A stretch of DNA of 39,053 bases from Candidatus Tokpelaia sp. (GCF_008636115.1 NZ_QLZD01000022.1:1-39053); one strand, 5' to 3'. Positions 24,381 to 33,659 are shown, counted from the stretch's first letter. Program-made: numbers and translations. Notes: generated by a model not told the origin, from the letters alone.

Positions 24381-24555
24381 AGCCGCGGCGGCAAGAGGCA
24401 GAATTTTTCTGCTGCCGGCAGAAAACGGCCGGGCGGCAGAGTTTTGCCGAAAGCAGGCTCTGGGCTTTTGCTTTGAATTTGCCTAAGCAGGTTAATTAGG
24501 CTAAAACAGCGCCGTAAGCAAGAAGGCCATGCTGTAGTGAGGAAGAGGAAAATTG

Positions 24556-25272
24556 ATGCGTCTGTCCAAACGTGCCGATAATGAAATGCGAAAAGTTTCT
24601 TTTGAATGCGGGGTCAATAAATATGCCGAAGGTTCCTGTCTGGTGAAATTTGGCGATACGCATGTTTTATGCACAGCCAGTGTGGAAGAGCGGCTGCCTG
24701 TCTGGCTGCGCAATGGCGGCAAAGGCTGGATAAGCGCTGAATATGGCATGCTGCCGCGCTCAACCGGTGACAGAATGCGGCGTGAAGCAGCGGCCGGCCG
24801 GCAAAGCGGGCGAACAATGGAAATCCAGCGCCTGATTGGCCGCTCATTGCGGGCGGTTGTTGATTTGAAGCTGTTGGGTGAGCGGCAGATTATGCTGGAT
24901 TGTGATGTTTTGCAGGCTGATGGCGGCACCCGCACGGCAGCCATAAGCGGTGCCTGGCTGGCGCTTTATGAGTGCCTTGGCTGGATGCAGGGCCGGCAAA
25001 TGCTGCTGCGCGATAAAGTGCTGAAAGATCATGTGGCGGCGGTTTCCTGCGGTATTGTGCGCGGCCATGCTGTGCTGGATCTGGATTATGCCGAAGATTC
25101 TGCTGCGCATATTGACGCCAATTTTGTGATGACCGGCCAGGGCAATTTTGTGGAAATTCAGGGAACAGGGGAGGAAGCGCCGTTTAGCGCTGAACAATTT
25201 GGGCAATTACAGGCGCTGGCGCAAAAAGGCGTGGAAGAGATTATTGCTCTGCAAAAAGCAGCTTTTGCCTGA
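24556..25272 (+). CDS. rph: Ribonuclease PH
   Basis: A 238-aa phosphorolytic 3'-5' exoribonuclease that trims tRNA 3' ends. Family motifs include [60 protein letters not shown] and [21 protein letters not shown], with the phosphate-binding and catalytic Asp region [18 protein letters not shown]. The ATG at 24556 follows AGAGGA six bases upstream; an in-frame TTG just before it is not needed. It is the first gene of an rph-rdgB-hemW run (37 bp to rdgB), an order typical of Hyphomicrobiales. Confidence 0.97.
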   Translation: MRLSKRADNEMRKVSFECGVNKYAEGSCLVKFGDTHVLCTASVEERLPVWLRNGGKGWISAEYGMLPRSTGDRMRREAAAGRQSGRTMEIQRLIGRSLRAVVDLKLLGERQIMLDCDVLQADGGTRTAAISGAWLALYECLGWMQGRQMLLRDKVLKDHVAAVSCGIVRGHAVLDLDYAEDSAAHIDANFVMTGQGNFVEIQGTGEEAPFSAEQFGQLQALAQKGVEEIIALQKAAFA

Positions 25273-25309
25273 GACAGGCGGCATGAGTGGAACAGGCCAG
25301 AGGAAAATA

Positions 25310-26095
25310 ATGCGCAGGCTGGAAGGTAAGAAACTTGTAATTGCTACGCATAATGCGGGGAAATTACGCGAATTTGATGATTTAATGGCGCCTTTCGGCT
25401 TTGAAACTATGTCGGCGGGGCAGCTTGGTTTGGCTATACCGGCAGAAACCGGCCGCCGGTTTGCAGAAAATGCCTATATTAAAGCTTTTGCCGCGGCTCA
25501 GGCCAGCGGTCTGCCGGCTTTGGCTGATGATTCCGGCCTGGAGGTTGATGCCCTTGGCGGTGCGCCGGGGGTTTATACTGCTGATTGGGCTGAACAGGCA
25601 GATGGCCGCCGCGATTTTGCCAAAGCCATGCAAAAAGTGGAAGACAGGCTGCAAAAAGCCCTGGCTGATAAAGCCGAGGTGCCGGCGCGGCCTGGCGCAC
25701 GGCCGGCGGGGATAAAAAATGATATGTCAGATGAAAGGCCGCGCGCTCCGGCAGAAAACGGCACTGAAACTGGCGATATAGAGGCCGGTGCGCCGCGGGC
25801 ACTGATAAAAAATGAAGCGGCGGCGCGCAGCGGCCGGTTTGTTGCCGTTTTGTGCCTGGCCTGGCCGGACGGCCATGCGGAATATTTTCGTGGGGCAGTG
25901 GAGGGCCGGCTGGTCTGGCCGCCGCGCGGTGAACAGGGTTTCGGCTTTGATCCCATATTCCAGCCGGAGGGTTATAGCAAAACTTTTGGCGAAATGACGG
26001 CTTTGGCAAAACATGGCTGGAAACCGTGGGACAAAGAGGCGCTTTCGCACCGCGCCCGCGCCTTTAAAGCTTTTGCCGAAACTATGCTGAAATAA
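25310..26095 (+). CDS. rdgB: Non-canonical purine NTP pyrophosphatase (RdgB/Ham1)
   Basis: A 261-aa house-cleaning enzyme that hydrolyses ITP, dITP and XTP. Motifs visible are [13 protein letters not shown] at the N-terminus, [23 protein letters not shown] (catalytic Asp about 73) and [20 protein letters not shown] with the C-terminal [11 protein letters not shown]. Usual length is near 200-215; here about 50 residues (119-172, Ala/Pro/Glu-rich) are inserted after the helix [14 protein letters not shown]. The conserved core is intact. Start ATG 25310 follows AGAGGAAAATA. Confidence 0.95.
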   Translation: MRRLEGKKLVIATHNAGKLREFDDLMAPFGFETMSAGQLGLAIPAETGRRFAENAYIKAFAAAQASGLPALADDSGLEVDALGGAPGVYTADWAEQADGRRDFAKAMQKVEDRLQKALADKAEVPARPGARPAGIKNDMSDERPRAPAENGTETGDIEAGAPRALIKNEAAARSGRFVAVLCLAWPDGHAEYFRGAVEGRLVWPPRGEQGFGFDPIFQPEGYSKTFGEMTALAKHGWKPWDKEALSHRARAFKAFAETMLK

Positions 26096-26128
26096 TGTGT
26101 AAGCCACCGGAAAGCCGGTGAAACAGCC

Positions 26129-26181
26129 ATGATGACGGATAAGCCGGAGGCTGTACCTTTCGGTATTTATATTCACTGGCC
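26129..26181 (+). pseudogene. Partial duplicate of the hemW 5' end
   Basis: ATG at 26129 opens MMTDKPEAVPFGIYIHWP, matching the start of HemW (MAVEQEAAPFGIYIHWPFC), then runs into unrelated sequence (GGNDRK) and stops near 26277, out of frame with hemW. A 26-bp stretch (26156-26181) is identical to 26292-26317. The likely scenario is a duplicated hemW start, the first copy now dead. Confidence 0.85.
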
Positions 26182-26267
26182 GGGGGGCAATGACAGGAAA
26201 GCCGGGGAGCTTTCCGCCTGTGCATTGCGGCGGTTAAGAAACAAAAAGGTATTTGAGACGGTTGGCT

Positions 26268-27470
26268 ATGGCAGTTGAGCAGGAGGCGGCGCCTTTCGGT
26301 ATTTATATTCACTGGCCTTTTTGTGCGGCAAAATGCCCTTATTGTGATTTTAACAGCCATGTGCGCCGTCATGCTGTTGATGAGCCGCGTTTTGTCGCAG
26401 CTTTTGCCCGTGAAATGGCCATTATGCGGGAGCGGGTGGGGCGCCGTTCTGTTTCCAGTATATTTTTTGGCGGCGGCACGCCGTCTCTCATGCAGCCGCA
26501 AACTGTGGCTGCCCTGCTGGATAAAATCGCCGCTTTATGGCCGGTGGCGGCGGAAGTGGAAATTACGCTGGAGGCTAATCCGTCTTCAGTGGAAGCAGAG
26601 CGGTTTAAAGCCTATCGCGCTGCCGGGGTCAATCGTTTGTCGCTTGGGGTGCAGGCGCTTGATGATATGGAATTGCAGCGTTTGGGGCGGCTGCATAATG
26701 TGCGCCAGGCGCTGGCGGCGATAGAGCTGGCGCGCGCCGCTTTCCCCCGTTTGTCCTTTGACCTGATTTATGCTCGCCCGGGGCAAACAGAACAGGCCTG
26801 GAAACAGGAGCTGAACCGGGCGATTGATTTGGCGGCCGATCATCTTTCTCTCTATCAGTTAACGATTGAAGACGGCACTGTGTTTCAAAAGCTTTATCAG
26901 GCCGGGCGGCTGAAATTGCCGTCTGATGCGATAGCGGCGCGGCTTTATGCCGCAACGCAGGAAGTTGCGGCCGGGCGCGGCTTGCCGGCTTATGAAATTT
27001 CCAATCATGCGGTGCCGGGTTGTGAAGCGCGCCATAATTTGCTTTATTGGCGCTATCAGGATTATATTGGCCTTGGTGCCGGTGCCCATGGCCGTTTTTA
27101 TGAGACCGGGCGGCTGAATGAAACGGGAAATAGCGGCGCTGTGCCGCGGCGCATTGCGACAATGGCAGAAAAAAATCCCGAGCGCTGGCTGGAGCGGGTG
27201 GAAAAGCGCGGCACCGGCATAGTGGAAGAAGAATATTTAACCGCGGCAGAACAGGCTGATGAAATGCTGCTCATGGGGTTGCGGCTCTCTGGCGGGCTGG
27301 ATATGCAGCATTATGAGGCTGTGGCCGGCCGGCCTCTGGCGCAGGAAAAGCTGGCCGATTTACAAAGCCTTGGTCTGGTGGAAATACGCGGCAATTATTT
27401 TTTGTGTGCTACGGCCAAAGGGCGCCTTGTCTTGAATCGTATTATCACAGAGCTGGCGGCCGATAAATAA
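26268..27470 (+). CDS. hemW: Radical-SAM heme chaperone HemW
   Basis: A 400-aa protein that inserts heme into target proteins such as respiratory enzymes. It begins MAVEQEAAPFGIYIHWPFC. The 4Fe-4S motif is CAAKCPYCDF (HemW form CxxxCxxC), followed by SSIFFGGGTPSL, LEANPSS, NRLSLGVQALDD and the HemW C-terminal domain. It is often annotated as HemN-like coproporphyrinogen oxidase, but the WPFCxxxCPYCDFNSH form and length fit HemW. Start is taken at 26268; a TTG at 26253 is in frame, and neither has a strong ribosome-binding site. An aborted duplicate of the 5' end lies just upstream. Confidence 0.94.
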   Translation: MAVEQEAAPFGIYIHWPFCAAKCPYCDFNSHVRRHAVDEPRFVAAFAREMAIMRERVGRRSVSSIFFGGGTPSLMQPQTVAALLDKIAALWPVAAEVEITLEANPSSVEAERFKAYRAAGVNRLSLGVQALDDMELQRLGRLHNVRQALAAIELARAAFPRLSFDLIYARPGQTEQAWKQELNRAIDLAADHLSLYQLTIEDGTVFQKLYQAGRLKLPSDAIAARLYAATQEVAAGRGLPAYEISNHAVPGCEARHNLLYWRYQDYIGLGAGAHGRFYETGRLNETGNSGAVPRRIATMAEKNPERWLERVEKRGTGIVEEEYLTAAEQADEMLLMGLRLSGGLDMQHYEAVAGRPLAQEKLADLQSLGLVEIRGNYFLCATAKGRLVLNRIITELAADK

Positions 27471-27585
27471 TGCGGCCGAGGAGTGCCGGCAGGTTTTGCC
27501 GCGCGCATAACTGCTTGGCAAAAGCAGCAACACGCGCTAGAATAAAAGCACAGAGGGTAGAAAATCATTGAGCGGAGCAAGACCC

Positions 27586-28578
27586 ATGCTGGAGCCAGAA
27601 ATCTACCAGAAACCGCGATTAGTAACTGTTTTTGGCGGCACGGGTTTTATCGGCCGCCATGTGGTGGAAAATTTGACCGGACGCGGTTATCGCGTGCGTA
27701 TTGCTGTGCGCTGCCCGGAAAAAGCCTATTATATGCTGCAAATCGGTGATGTTGGGCAAACGCAAATGGTGAGAACCGATATTGGCGATAAAGCCGCAAT
27801 CGCCCGGGCGCTGGCGGGGGCCGATGCTGCTGTTTATTTGCCGGGTGCGTTTTATGCTCAAGGCAAAAATAATTTGCGCAAATTGCATGTGGAAGGGGCG
27901 GAAAATGTGGCGCAAGCTGCCGCCGCTGCCAAAATAAAGCTTGTTCATATTTCGGCCCTCAGTGCTGCCTTGGGAAGTAAAACGACCTGGTTGCGCAGCA
28001 AGGCGCAGGGGGAAGAGCGGGTGCAGGCTGCTTGTAAAAAGGCCGTTATTTTACGGCCGGCGCCGGTTTTTGGCGCGGAAGACCGTTTTTTTAACCGTTT
28101 TGCCAACTGGGCGCGCTTTACCCCGTTTATGCCGCTTTTTGGCGGCGGGGCAGCAAAGTTCCAGCCTGTTTATGTGGGCGATGTGGCGGAAATGATTGCC
28201 CGCTGTGTTGACGGTCTTGTGCCGCAGGGGAAGATTTATGAGCTGGGCGGCCGGGAGATTTTGACTTTCCGCGCTTTAATGGAAGAAATATTGCGCATTA
28301 TTCGCCGCCGCCGTTCTTTTATTACTGTGCCGGTGCCGCTTGGCCTGTTATGGGGCAGTCTGTGCGGGCTTTTGGGCAGGCTGCCTTTGGTGCCGGTAAT
28401 AGCGACAGCGGGGCAAATCCGCATGCTGGGTTACGATAGTGTGGTGTCAAGCGCTGCCCGGCAGGAAAGGCGCACATTGGAAGGGGCGGGTATCAGCCCG
28501 CGCGGCCTTGATGTGATTTTGCCTGCTTATTTATGGCGGTTCCGCGTGCATGGCCAGTTTTCGCGGGCACTGAGCTAG
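27586..28578 (+). CDS. NDUFA9-like NAD(P)-binding atypical short-chain dehydrogenase (complex I-associated)
   Basis: A 330-aa Rossmann-fold protein. The NAD(P)-binding motif is VFGGTGFIGRHV near residue 15. Further family features are VYLPGAFYAQGKNNLRKLHVEGAENVA, HISALSA and RPAPVFGAEDRFFNRFANWA. The C-terminal segment VPVPLGLLWGSLCGLL looks membrane-associated. Alphaproteobacterial members are related to the mitochondrial complex I accessory subunit NDUFA9 and are thought to aid complex I assembly or stability. ATG at 27586 was chosen (GGAG upstream); a TTG at 27568 preceded by GAGGG is a good alternative. Confidence 0.9.
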   Translation: MLEPEIYQKPRLVTVFGGTGFIGRHVVENLTGRGYRVRIAVRCPEKAYYMLQIGDVGQTQMVRTDIGDKAAIARALAGADAAVYLPGAFYAQGKNNLRKLHVEGAENVAQAAAAAKIKLVHISALSAALGSKTTWLRSKAQGEERVQAACKKAVILRPAPVFGAEDRFFNRFANWARFTPFMPLFGGGAAKFQPVYVGDVAEMIARCVDGLVPQGKIYELGGREILTFRALMEEILRIIRRRRSFITVPVPLGLLWGSLCGLLGRLPLVPVIATAGQIRMLGYDSVVSSAARQERRTLEGAGISPRGLDVILPAYLWRFRVHGQFSRALS

Positions 28579-28681
28579 GGTTTCATGCTTTGCCCGGCCG
28601 GCGCAAGCGATAAATATGATGAAAATCCCGGCCGGCGGGAAATATTGTGACAGGCAGATAAAATGAGGGATTGCCAAATCA

Positions 28682-28858
28682 ATGTTAGCTGATGCTGCCG
28701 CTGTAATAAGCATATTTTTGCTGGTGCCGTTGATTATCGCCTTTTTTGCCGTGCGTGCCTATAAACAGCAGGCGCGGCGTGAGCGGGAGGAAGAGCTGGC
28801 AAAGCAGCCGCATATAAAAGCTGATGCCGGCACTGGGGCGGCGGCAGAAGAGCGGTGA
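28682..28858 (+). CDS. Small single-pass membrane protein (58 aa)
   Basis: The frame starts MLADAAAVISIFLLVPLIIAFF and continues VRAYKQQARREREEELAKQ: one membrane helix (about 7-26) followed by a charged cytoplasmic tail. It lies 103 bp after the NDUFA9-like gene on the same strand. The ribosome-binding site is weak (GAGGG 13 bases upstream). The clean helix-plus-charged-tail layout supports a real gene; function unknown. Confidence 0.55.
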   Translation: MLADAAAVISIFLLVPLIIAFFAVRAYKQQARREREEELAKQPHIKADAGTGAAAEER

Positions 28859-28878
28859 GCCACAGGGGTTATTATGTG

Positions 28879-29256
28879 ACATATAGTGCTGGAATAAGCG
28901 GGGGAATGCGGGGTTTTGCGGGGGAATTAAAATTTTTCAAATAAATCGGGGAGTTATTGAAAATTTGGGGAACGAAAACCAGTGGCGGCGGGGAAGATTT
29001 TGACACGCGATTTTGACAAACGGGCGTAATCCGGTGAAAATCGGCCTCGTCAGGTACAGATCTTCAAAGAGGCTTTGAAAGCGCCGCTGCTGCTTTTAAA
29101 AATGCTTCGATAGCCCGGTAATATGCGGGTGTATAGGCGGATAATAAAGAAGCGGATTATTCCTCCCCTTTCAAAACGCTTTTGAAGGCGTTTTGTCTCT
29201 GCTTTAAAAGCTTGATTCTGACGGTAGAAAATTCCAGAACCTTTTTCCGACTACAG
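28879..29256. repeat. Dispersed element copy B (about 378 bp, uninterrupted)
   Basis: The left 202 bp match 19619-19820 and the right part (29152-29256) matches 20205-20334. The joining segment here is only about 70 bp, whereas copy A holds the acyltransferase remnant. No protein is encoded and no terminal inverted repeats typical of an insertion sequence were seen. It may be a non-coding mobile element or an intergenic duplication. Confidence 0.75.
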
Positions 29257-29554
29257 GCGTTTGCGGCAGCAAAAAGGCCGCGCCGAGGAGGGAGCGCGGC
29301 CTATGGGGAAATCAACCGGAAGGAGAAAGATTGTTTTCCCCGTATTGTCTGGCGGCAGGACAGTGCTGCCGGCAAAAATCGGCGTAATGCGTAATACATA
29401 TAAGGCTTTTGTGCCGGCCGGCAAGCAGGAGATGAAATTCGCCTGTTTTGCCGCGCCGCTTTGCCCGGCAGGGGGTGCCGGCGGCCTTTAATATAAAGCA
29501 GACAAAGGCCTATACTCCCGGCAGGGGCGATTTGGCCTGGAATATTGCCGACGG
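29257..29554. other. Intergenic region, nothing recognised
   Basis: Short overlapping frames only, without ribosome-binding sites or recognisable protein features. It separates dispersed element copy B from the DUF1150 gene's 3' end. Confidence 0.5.
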
Positions 29555-29806
29555 TTATTGTAAAGTGACGGTTTCCAGCTCATGCTCCTGCGCGCCGGCC
29601 AGAGCATGCGCCCTCACATCGGAAAGCACAATCGGATCGCCGGCGGCGCCAAACAGGCCCCAAACCTCAATGCCTGGGGTCATTGGCGGCAAATCGGGGA
29701 ATTTTTGTGCCAGATCATCTGTCCGCACGCGCTTTAAATAGGCAACGCGCCCTTCGCCTAATTGAGCAAATTCCAGATCGGTCAATATAAATTCAGACAT
29801 TGCCAT
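29555..29806 (-). CDS. DUF1150 family protein
   Basis: An 83-aa small protein with the DUF1150 pattern: LTDLEFAQLGEGRVAYLK, then FPDLPPMTPGIEVWGLFGAAGDPIVLSDVR and ending ALAGAQEHELETVTL. Family members are typical of Alphaproteobacteria and are often encoded beside an Hsp20 small heat-shock protein, suggesting a proteostasis link; no hsp20 gene is adjacent here. GGAGGAG seven bases upstream fixes the start at 29806. Confidence 0.85.
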   Translation of the reverse strand: MAMSEFILTDLEFAQLGEGRVAYLKRVRTDDLAQKFPDLPPMTPGIEVWGLFGAAGDPIVLSDVRAHALAGAQEHELETVTLQ

Positions 29807-30236
29807 AGTGAATCTCCTCCGCCGGTAATCTTTCCCCGTTTAGACCTTATCGCCCGGCGCGTCTGACGGAGTTTACCCAGAACAGGGGCAATTCGCCGCG
29901 CCGCCGCTTTGCCGGAAAACCTCATATTTGCCGTTCTATGCGGCAAAATTATGCCCGCAGCTCGAGGCACAAGCCCCAAAAAAGGGTAAAGAAAACAGTT
30001 TCGGCCTCAGTCTGCATATGAATCGTCTGTTTCATATGGTAATAGACTGTTCAGGAATCAAGCTTGCCGGCAAAATTACTCAGGCGACATTTTTCCTCTC
30101 TGTGGGCGGGGTGCACTATGTGGTTTTGTCAAGCCGGCGGCGATTGCGCCTTGAGTGAGCCGCAAAAGGGCAGAATTTATATAGATTCTGCCGCCAGGGC
30201 AATAATGCTGCCGGTAATGAATGCGTGTGATAAATT
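29807..30236. other. Divergent intergenic region between DUF1150 and nth
   Basis: About 430 bp with no supported gene. It contains an inverted repeat at 30169-30192 (GGCAGAAT / ATTCTGCC, 8-nt AT loop) about 45 bp before nth, possibly an operator or hairpin. If an hsp20 gene once preceded DUF1150 it has been lost from here. Confidence 0.5.
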
Positions 30237-31019
30237 ATGACTGAGGCGTTAAAAACAAAGACAAAACTGCAACCGGCGAAGGCAGGGGCGGCCGCGGCCG
30301 GCCCGGCGGTAAAGAAGGCCGGAACAGTGCCGGGCTGCCTTTATAATGCGGCAGAGATAGAAGAGATTTTTCGCCGGTTTAAGGCGGCTAATCCGGCGCC
30401 GAAAAGCGAGCTGCATTATCGCAATGCCTATACGCTGCTGGTGGCGGTCGTGCTTTCTGCCCAGGCGACAGATTCGGGAGTTAATCGCGCCAGTTCTGCT
30501 TTGTTTGCGCAAGCCGATACACCGGAAAAAATGCTGGCGCTGGGAGAAGAAAAAATCGGCCGTTTTATCAAGACTATTGGTCTGTGGCGTAACAAGGCCA
30601 AAAATATTATTGCTTTGTCGCAAATCCTGGTCGCAAAATTTGCCGGTTCTGTGCCCGACACGCGGGAAGAGCTGATGACTCTGCCGGGAGTTGGGCGCAA
30701 AACAGCCAATGTGGTGCTGAATGTGGTATTTGACCGGCCGACAATGGCCGTGGATACGCATATATTCCGCCTGGGCAACCGCCTGGGGCTGGCTTGCGGC
30801 GCAACGCCTGAGGCGGTGGAGCAGAATTTGCTGAAAATTATTCCGCCCGCCTATCTTGATCAGGCGCATCACTGGCTTATTTTACACGGCCGTTATATTT
30901 GCAAGGCACGCAAACCGCTTTGCGAAAAATGTATTATTGCGGATTTATGCAAGGCGCCGGCAAAGACAAATTCTATCCCCGCAACTCTGGCGCAATATCG
31001 CGCTGCCCAGGGGCTGTAA
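30237..31019 (+). CDS. nth: Endonuclease III (bifunctional DNA glycosylase/AP lyase)
   Basis: A 260-aa base-excision repair enzyme acting on oxidised pyrimidines. Helix-hairpin-helix LPGVGRKTANVVL carries the catalytic Lys; the catalytic Asp is in VDTHIFR. The C-terminal 4Fe-4S motif has the exact C-x6-C-x2-C-x5-C spacing (CKARKPLCEKCIIADLC). The first 35 residues are an Ala/Lys-rich extension, common in relatives. It ends 20 bp before the convergent adhesin gene. Confidence 0.96.
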   Translation: MTEALKTKTKLQPAKAGAAAAGPAVKKAGTVPGCLYNAAEIEEIFRRFKAANPAPKSELHYRNAYTLLVAVVLSAQATDSGVNRASSALFAQADTPEKMLALGEEKIGRFIKTIGLWRNKAKNIIALSQILVAKFAGSVPDTREELMTLPGVGRKTANVVLNVVFDRPTMAVDTHIFRLGNRLGLACGATPEAVEQNLLKIIPPAYLDQAHHWLILHGRYICKARKPLCEKCIIADLCKAPAKTNSIPATLAQYRAAQGL

Positions 31020-31039
31020 GGCACGGCAAACGGCCCGCT

Positions 31040-32098
31040 TTAATAGCGGATTTCGACAATGACAATATCTGAATACAAGCCGGCAGGCACATTGCCTTGA
31101 TTGGGAACCAGCCGGGCGTAAACCGGAGTTTCCACAGTCTGATTATTGGAAGTGCTTGTGACAATGCCGTCTGTATTCCATTTATTATTCCATAAAGTGT
31201 CTACACCGTTTTCCCGGTGATATAAATTATAATCGACAAGAGAAGTTCCGCATTTGTCGGTATTCGTACATTTCATGGAACGCTGATTCTCCCCTTTGGA
31301 ATTATTGCCAAGGCTCAGGCCGATTTGGTAATCTGTCGGATCAGAGCATTTAACCTGAATTGCTCCCTTTGCCTCCGGCACATTATCCAGGCTTGCCGAT
31401 TTGCCGAAATTTATGCCGGTCACAACCAGGGAACAGGATTTTTCCACATTGGCGGTCACTAAAAAAGTGCTCTGTGTGACCAATGTTCCCGGCACGCCTG
31501 ATCCTCCTTTTTTGCACATAAGCTTTTTGGTTTCATCGTCCATGCCATTATTATAGCGGCTGCTATAATTCCAGTAGACTGAAGCAGTAAACCTGTTGCT
31601 ATAGAGGCCTGTTCTCAGATCCTGCCCGCCGGGGCGACCGAGCACGGCATCGAAAGGCTGGGCTATCTGGCGTGTGGGGGCGCGGCTGTCACCGGGCAGA
31701 GTGCCGATTATCGGCTCGCCATAGCCTTCCGGTTCATTTACCGCGCCGCCAAATATAGAACCGGCGCAGGAAAGGCTGCCGCCGCAGATAAATTGAAAAG
31801 AGATAAAACGATCTTGCGGATTGACGCCGGTGAAATCAAGAGTTCGCTCCGGGTTCCCTGTCGCACCGATTGGCGGCACGCTTTGCAGGGAAATACAGTA
31901 ATGGGTAGGGTCGGTTATGGAATAGCAATCCAGCGTCATTGTAAAGGCTTGTGTAAGGCCGTCTATGCGCAGAGGGTCAATTTTGCCGAAATTGACGGTA
32001 TTGGGAATAATCCGGCAATGATGGGCAGACGCCTCTTCTCCTCCAACGAATAAAAGCATTATAAAGCAATAGTTTATGTTTCTGACAAAAAAGAACAA
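31040..32098 (-). CDS. Spore coat protein U (SCPU) domain secreted protein, two-domain
   Basis: A 352-aa exported protein. Residues 1-25 form a signal peptide ending EEASAHH. It has two SCPU-type beta-sandwich halves: an N-terminal CRIIPNTVNFGKIDPL block and a C-terminal CSLVVTGINFGKSASL ... VKCSDPTDYQIGLSLG ... PVYARLVPNQGNVPAGLYSDIVIVEIRY block. Two-domain SCPU proteins act as tip adhesins of Csu-type archaic chaperone-usher pili, but no chaperone or usher gene is adjacent, so its partners must lie elsewhere. The start is most likely TTG at 32098, with AGAGGA seven bases upstream; the ATG at 32059 would remove much of the signal peptide. Confidence 0.85.
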   Translation of the reverse strand: MFFFVRNINYCFIMLLFVGGEEASAHHCRIIPNTVNFGKIDPLRIDGLTQAFTMTLDCYSITDPTHYCISLQSVPPIGATGNPERTLDFTGVNPQDRFISFQFICGGSLSCAGSIFGGAVNEPEGYGEPIIGTLPGDSRAPTRQIAQPFDAVLGRPGGQDLRTGLYSNRFTASVYWNYSSRYNNGMDDETKKLMCKKGGSGVPGTLVTQSTFLVTANVEKSCSLVVTGINFGKSASLDNVPEAKGAIQVKCSDPTDYQIGLSLGNNSKGENQRSMKCTNTDKCGTSLVDYNLYHRENGVDTLWNNKWNTDGIVTSTSNNQTVETPVYARLVPNQGNVPAGLYSDIVIVEIRY

Positions 32099-32336
32099 CA
32101 GGTTTTCCTCTTATAGCTCAAATAATGTGCCATTATAAAACAGTTCTCCCATATATGATAATTTTTATAAAAATCAAATATTTTCTTGACTGGATTTGCC
32201 AAAAAAAACGGCAATGGGGATTTTGTAAAAAGCAAAGCTGGAATTTTTATGGGATCAGGTTTAAAAGCCTGTGACAGACAGGGTCGGATCCGGTGCGAGA
32301 AGCAATGGCCTTTGCCTGTAATGAGGAGGACCGCCC

Positions 32337-32846
32337 ATGCAGGTAAAATTTCTGGAAACTCCATTAGGAGAAATGCGCGCCGGCGCCGATAATAGCGCTT
32401 TGTATTTTTTGCATTTTGCCGACACTGTCAACAAATATGCCGAAACAGTGCTGCGCCCAGCCAGCCATGCCGATGGCGCTAATGGAGAAAATGCTGTTCT
32501 CTCACTGCTGGAGGCAGAATTGCAGGCCTATTTTGCCGGCGGCAGCGCTGCTTTCAGCGTGAAACTGCATATAAAGGCGCACAAACCTTTCCGGCAGGCG
32601 GCCTGGGCGGCCTTACGCACTATTCCACCGGCGGAAACGCGCTCTTATAGCGAGCAGGCGGCCTTAATGGGTTTGCCCGGCAATTTTGTGCGCGCCGTGG
32701 CGGCGGCCAATGCCGGAAACCCGTTTCCGCTTGTTTTGCCCTGCCACAGGGTGATTGCCGCCAATGGCAGCCTTTCAGGCTATCATGGCGGTATATGGCG
32801 CAAACAGGCGCTGCTGGCGCATGAAAAACGCTATTTTGCCGCTTAA
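32337..32846 (+). CDS. ogt: Methylated-DNA-[protein]-cysteine S-methyltransferase
   Basis: A 169-aa suicide DNA-repair protein that removes methyl groups from O6-methylguanine. The active-site motif LPCHRVIAANGSLSGYHGG is complete with its Cys. Upstream it shows ETRSYSEQAALMG and the Arg finger helix FVRAVAAANAGNPFPL, and WRKQALLAHEK closes the protein. Length and the absence of an AraC-type domain point to Ogt-type rather than Ada. GGAGGA seven to eight bases upstream supports the start. Confidence 0.94.
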   Translation: MQVKFLETPLGEMRAGADNSALYFLHFADTVNKYAETVLRPASHADGANGENAVLSLLEAELQAYFAGGSAAFSVKLHIKAHKPFRQAAWAALRTIPPAETRSYSEQAALMGLPGNFVRAVAAANAGNPFPLVLPCHRVIAANGSLSGYHGGIWRKQALLAHEKRYFAA

Positions 32847-32993
32847 AGGGCTAAAATCAGCCGGAAAGCGTAGCTTAAATGCGGTTCCGGCGCTTGCTTT
32901 TTACCGGGAGCGCCCTTATAAAGGCGGCCATGCGGTTGTTCGGGCCAAGGCATGCCCGGCAGCTTAAGCGCTTGAATATATGAGGAGAGCAAA

Positions 32994-33194
32994 ATGCCCA
33001 AGATGAAGACCAAATCATCGGCCAAAAAGCGGTTTAAAATTACCGCTAACGGCAAGGTCAAGGTTGCGGCCGCCGGCAAGCGCCATGGCATGATTAAAAG
33101 AAGCAATAAATTTATCCGTGATGCACGCGGCACAATGGTGCTGGCAGATCAGGACGCCAAAAAGGTAAAAGATTTTTATCTGCCCAATGGCTGA
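32994..33194 (+). CDS. rpmI: 50S ribosomal protein L35
   Basis: A 66-aa ribosomal protein beginning [22 protein letters not shown], with the L35 signature [28 protein letters not shown] precedes the ATG by a few bases. It is followed by rplT after 54 bp, the standard L35-L20 pair; infC is not upstream, which is common in this order. Confidence 0.97.
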   Translation: MPKMKTKSSAKKRFKITANGKVKVAAAGKRHGMIKRSNKFIRDARGTMVLADQDAKKVKDFYLPNG

Positions 33195-33248
33195 GTATTT
33201 ATGTGTTTGATCAAGGTATAAATTGCGTAATTTCAGGAGAATCATGAC

Positions 33249-33659
33249 ATGGCACGTGTGAAAAGAGGCGTTACCGCCCATGCCAGACATAAAAAAGTTT
33301 TAAAACAGGCGGAGGGTTTTTACGGTCGCCGCAAAAATACCATACGCGCCGCCAAAGCGGCGGTAGATCGTTCCAGGCAATATGCTTATCGCGATCGTAA
33401 AAACCGCAAACGCAGTTTCCGCGCTTTGTGGATACAGCGCATCAATGCGGCTGTCCGGCTGGAAGGGCTGACTTACGGCCGTTTTATTGACGGTCTGACC
33501 AAAGCCGGTATTGAAGTGGATCGTAAAGTGCTGGCCGATATGGCGGTGCATGAGCCGGCGGCTTTGTCTGCTCTTATTGCCGCGGCCAAAAAAGCGCTTG
33601 CCTATTTGCAGGAAACAATGCCTCATGCTTTTGAAGCTGCGGTAAAGCCGGAAAAATAA
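33249..33659 (+). CDS. rplT: 50S ribosomal protein L20
   Basis: A 136-aa 23S rRNA-binding assembly protein. It begins [20 protein letters not shown] and contains [20 protein letters not shown] and [23 protein letters not shown] lies before the ATG. In E. coli L20 represses its own operon by binding the leader; the 147-bp leader before rpmI could serve that role here but I did not identify the structure. A strong terminator follows at 33758. Confidence 0.98.
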   Translation: MARVKRGVTAHARHKKVLKQAEGFYGRRKNTIRAAKAAVDRSRQYAYRDRKNRKRSFRALWIQRINAAVRLEGLTYGRFIDGLTKAGIEVDRKVLADMAVHEPAALSALIAAAKKALAYLQETMPHAFEAAVKPEK

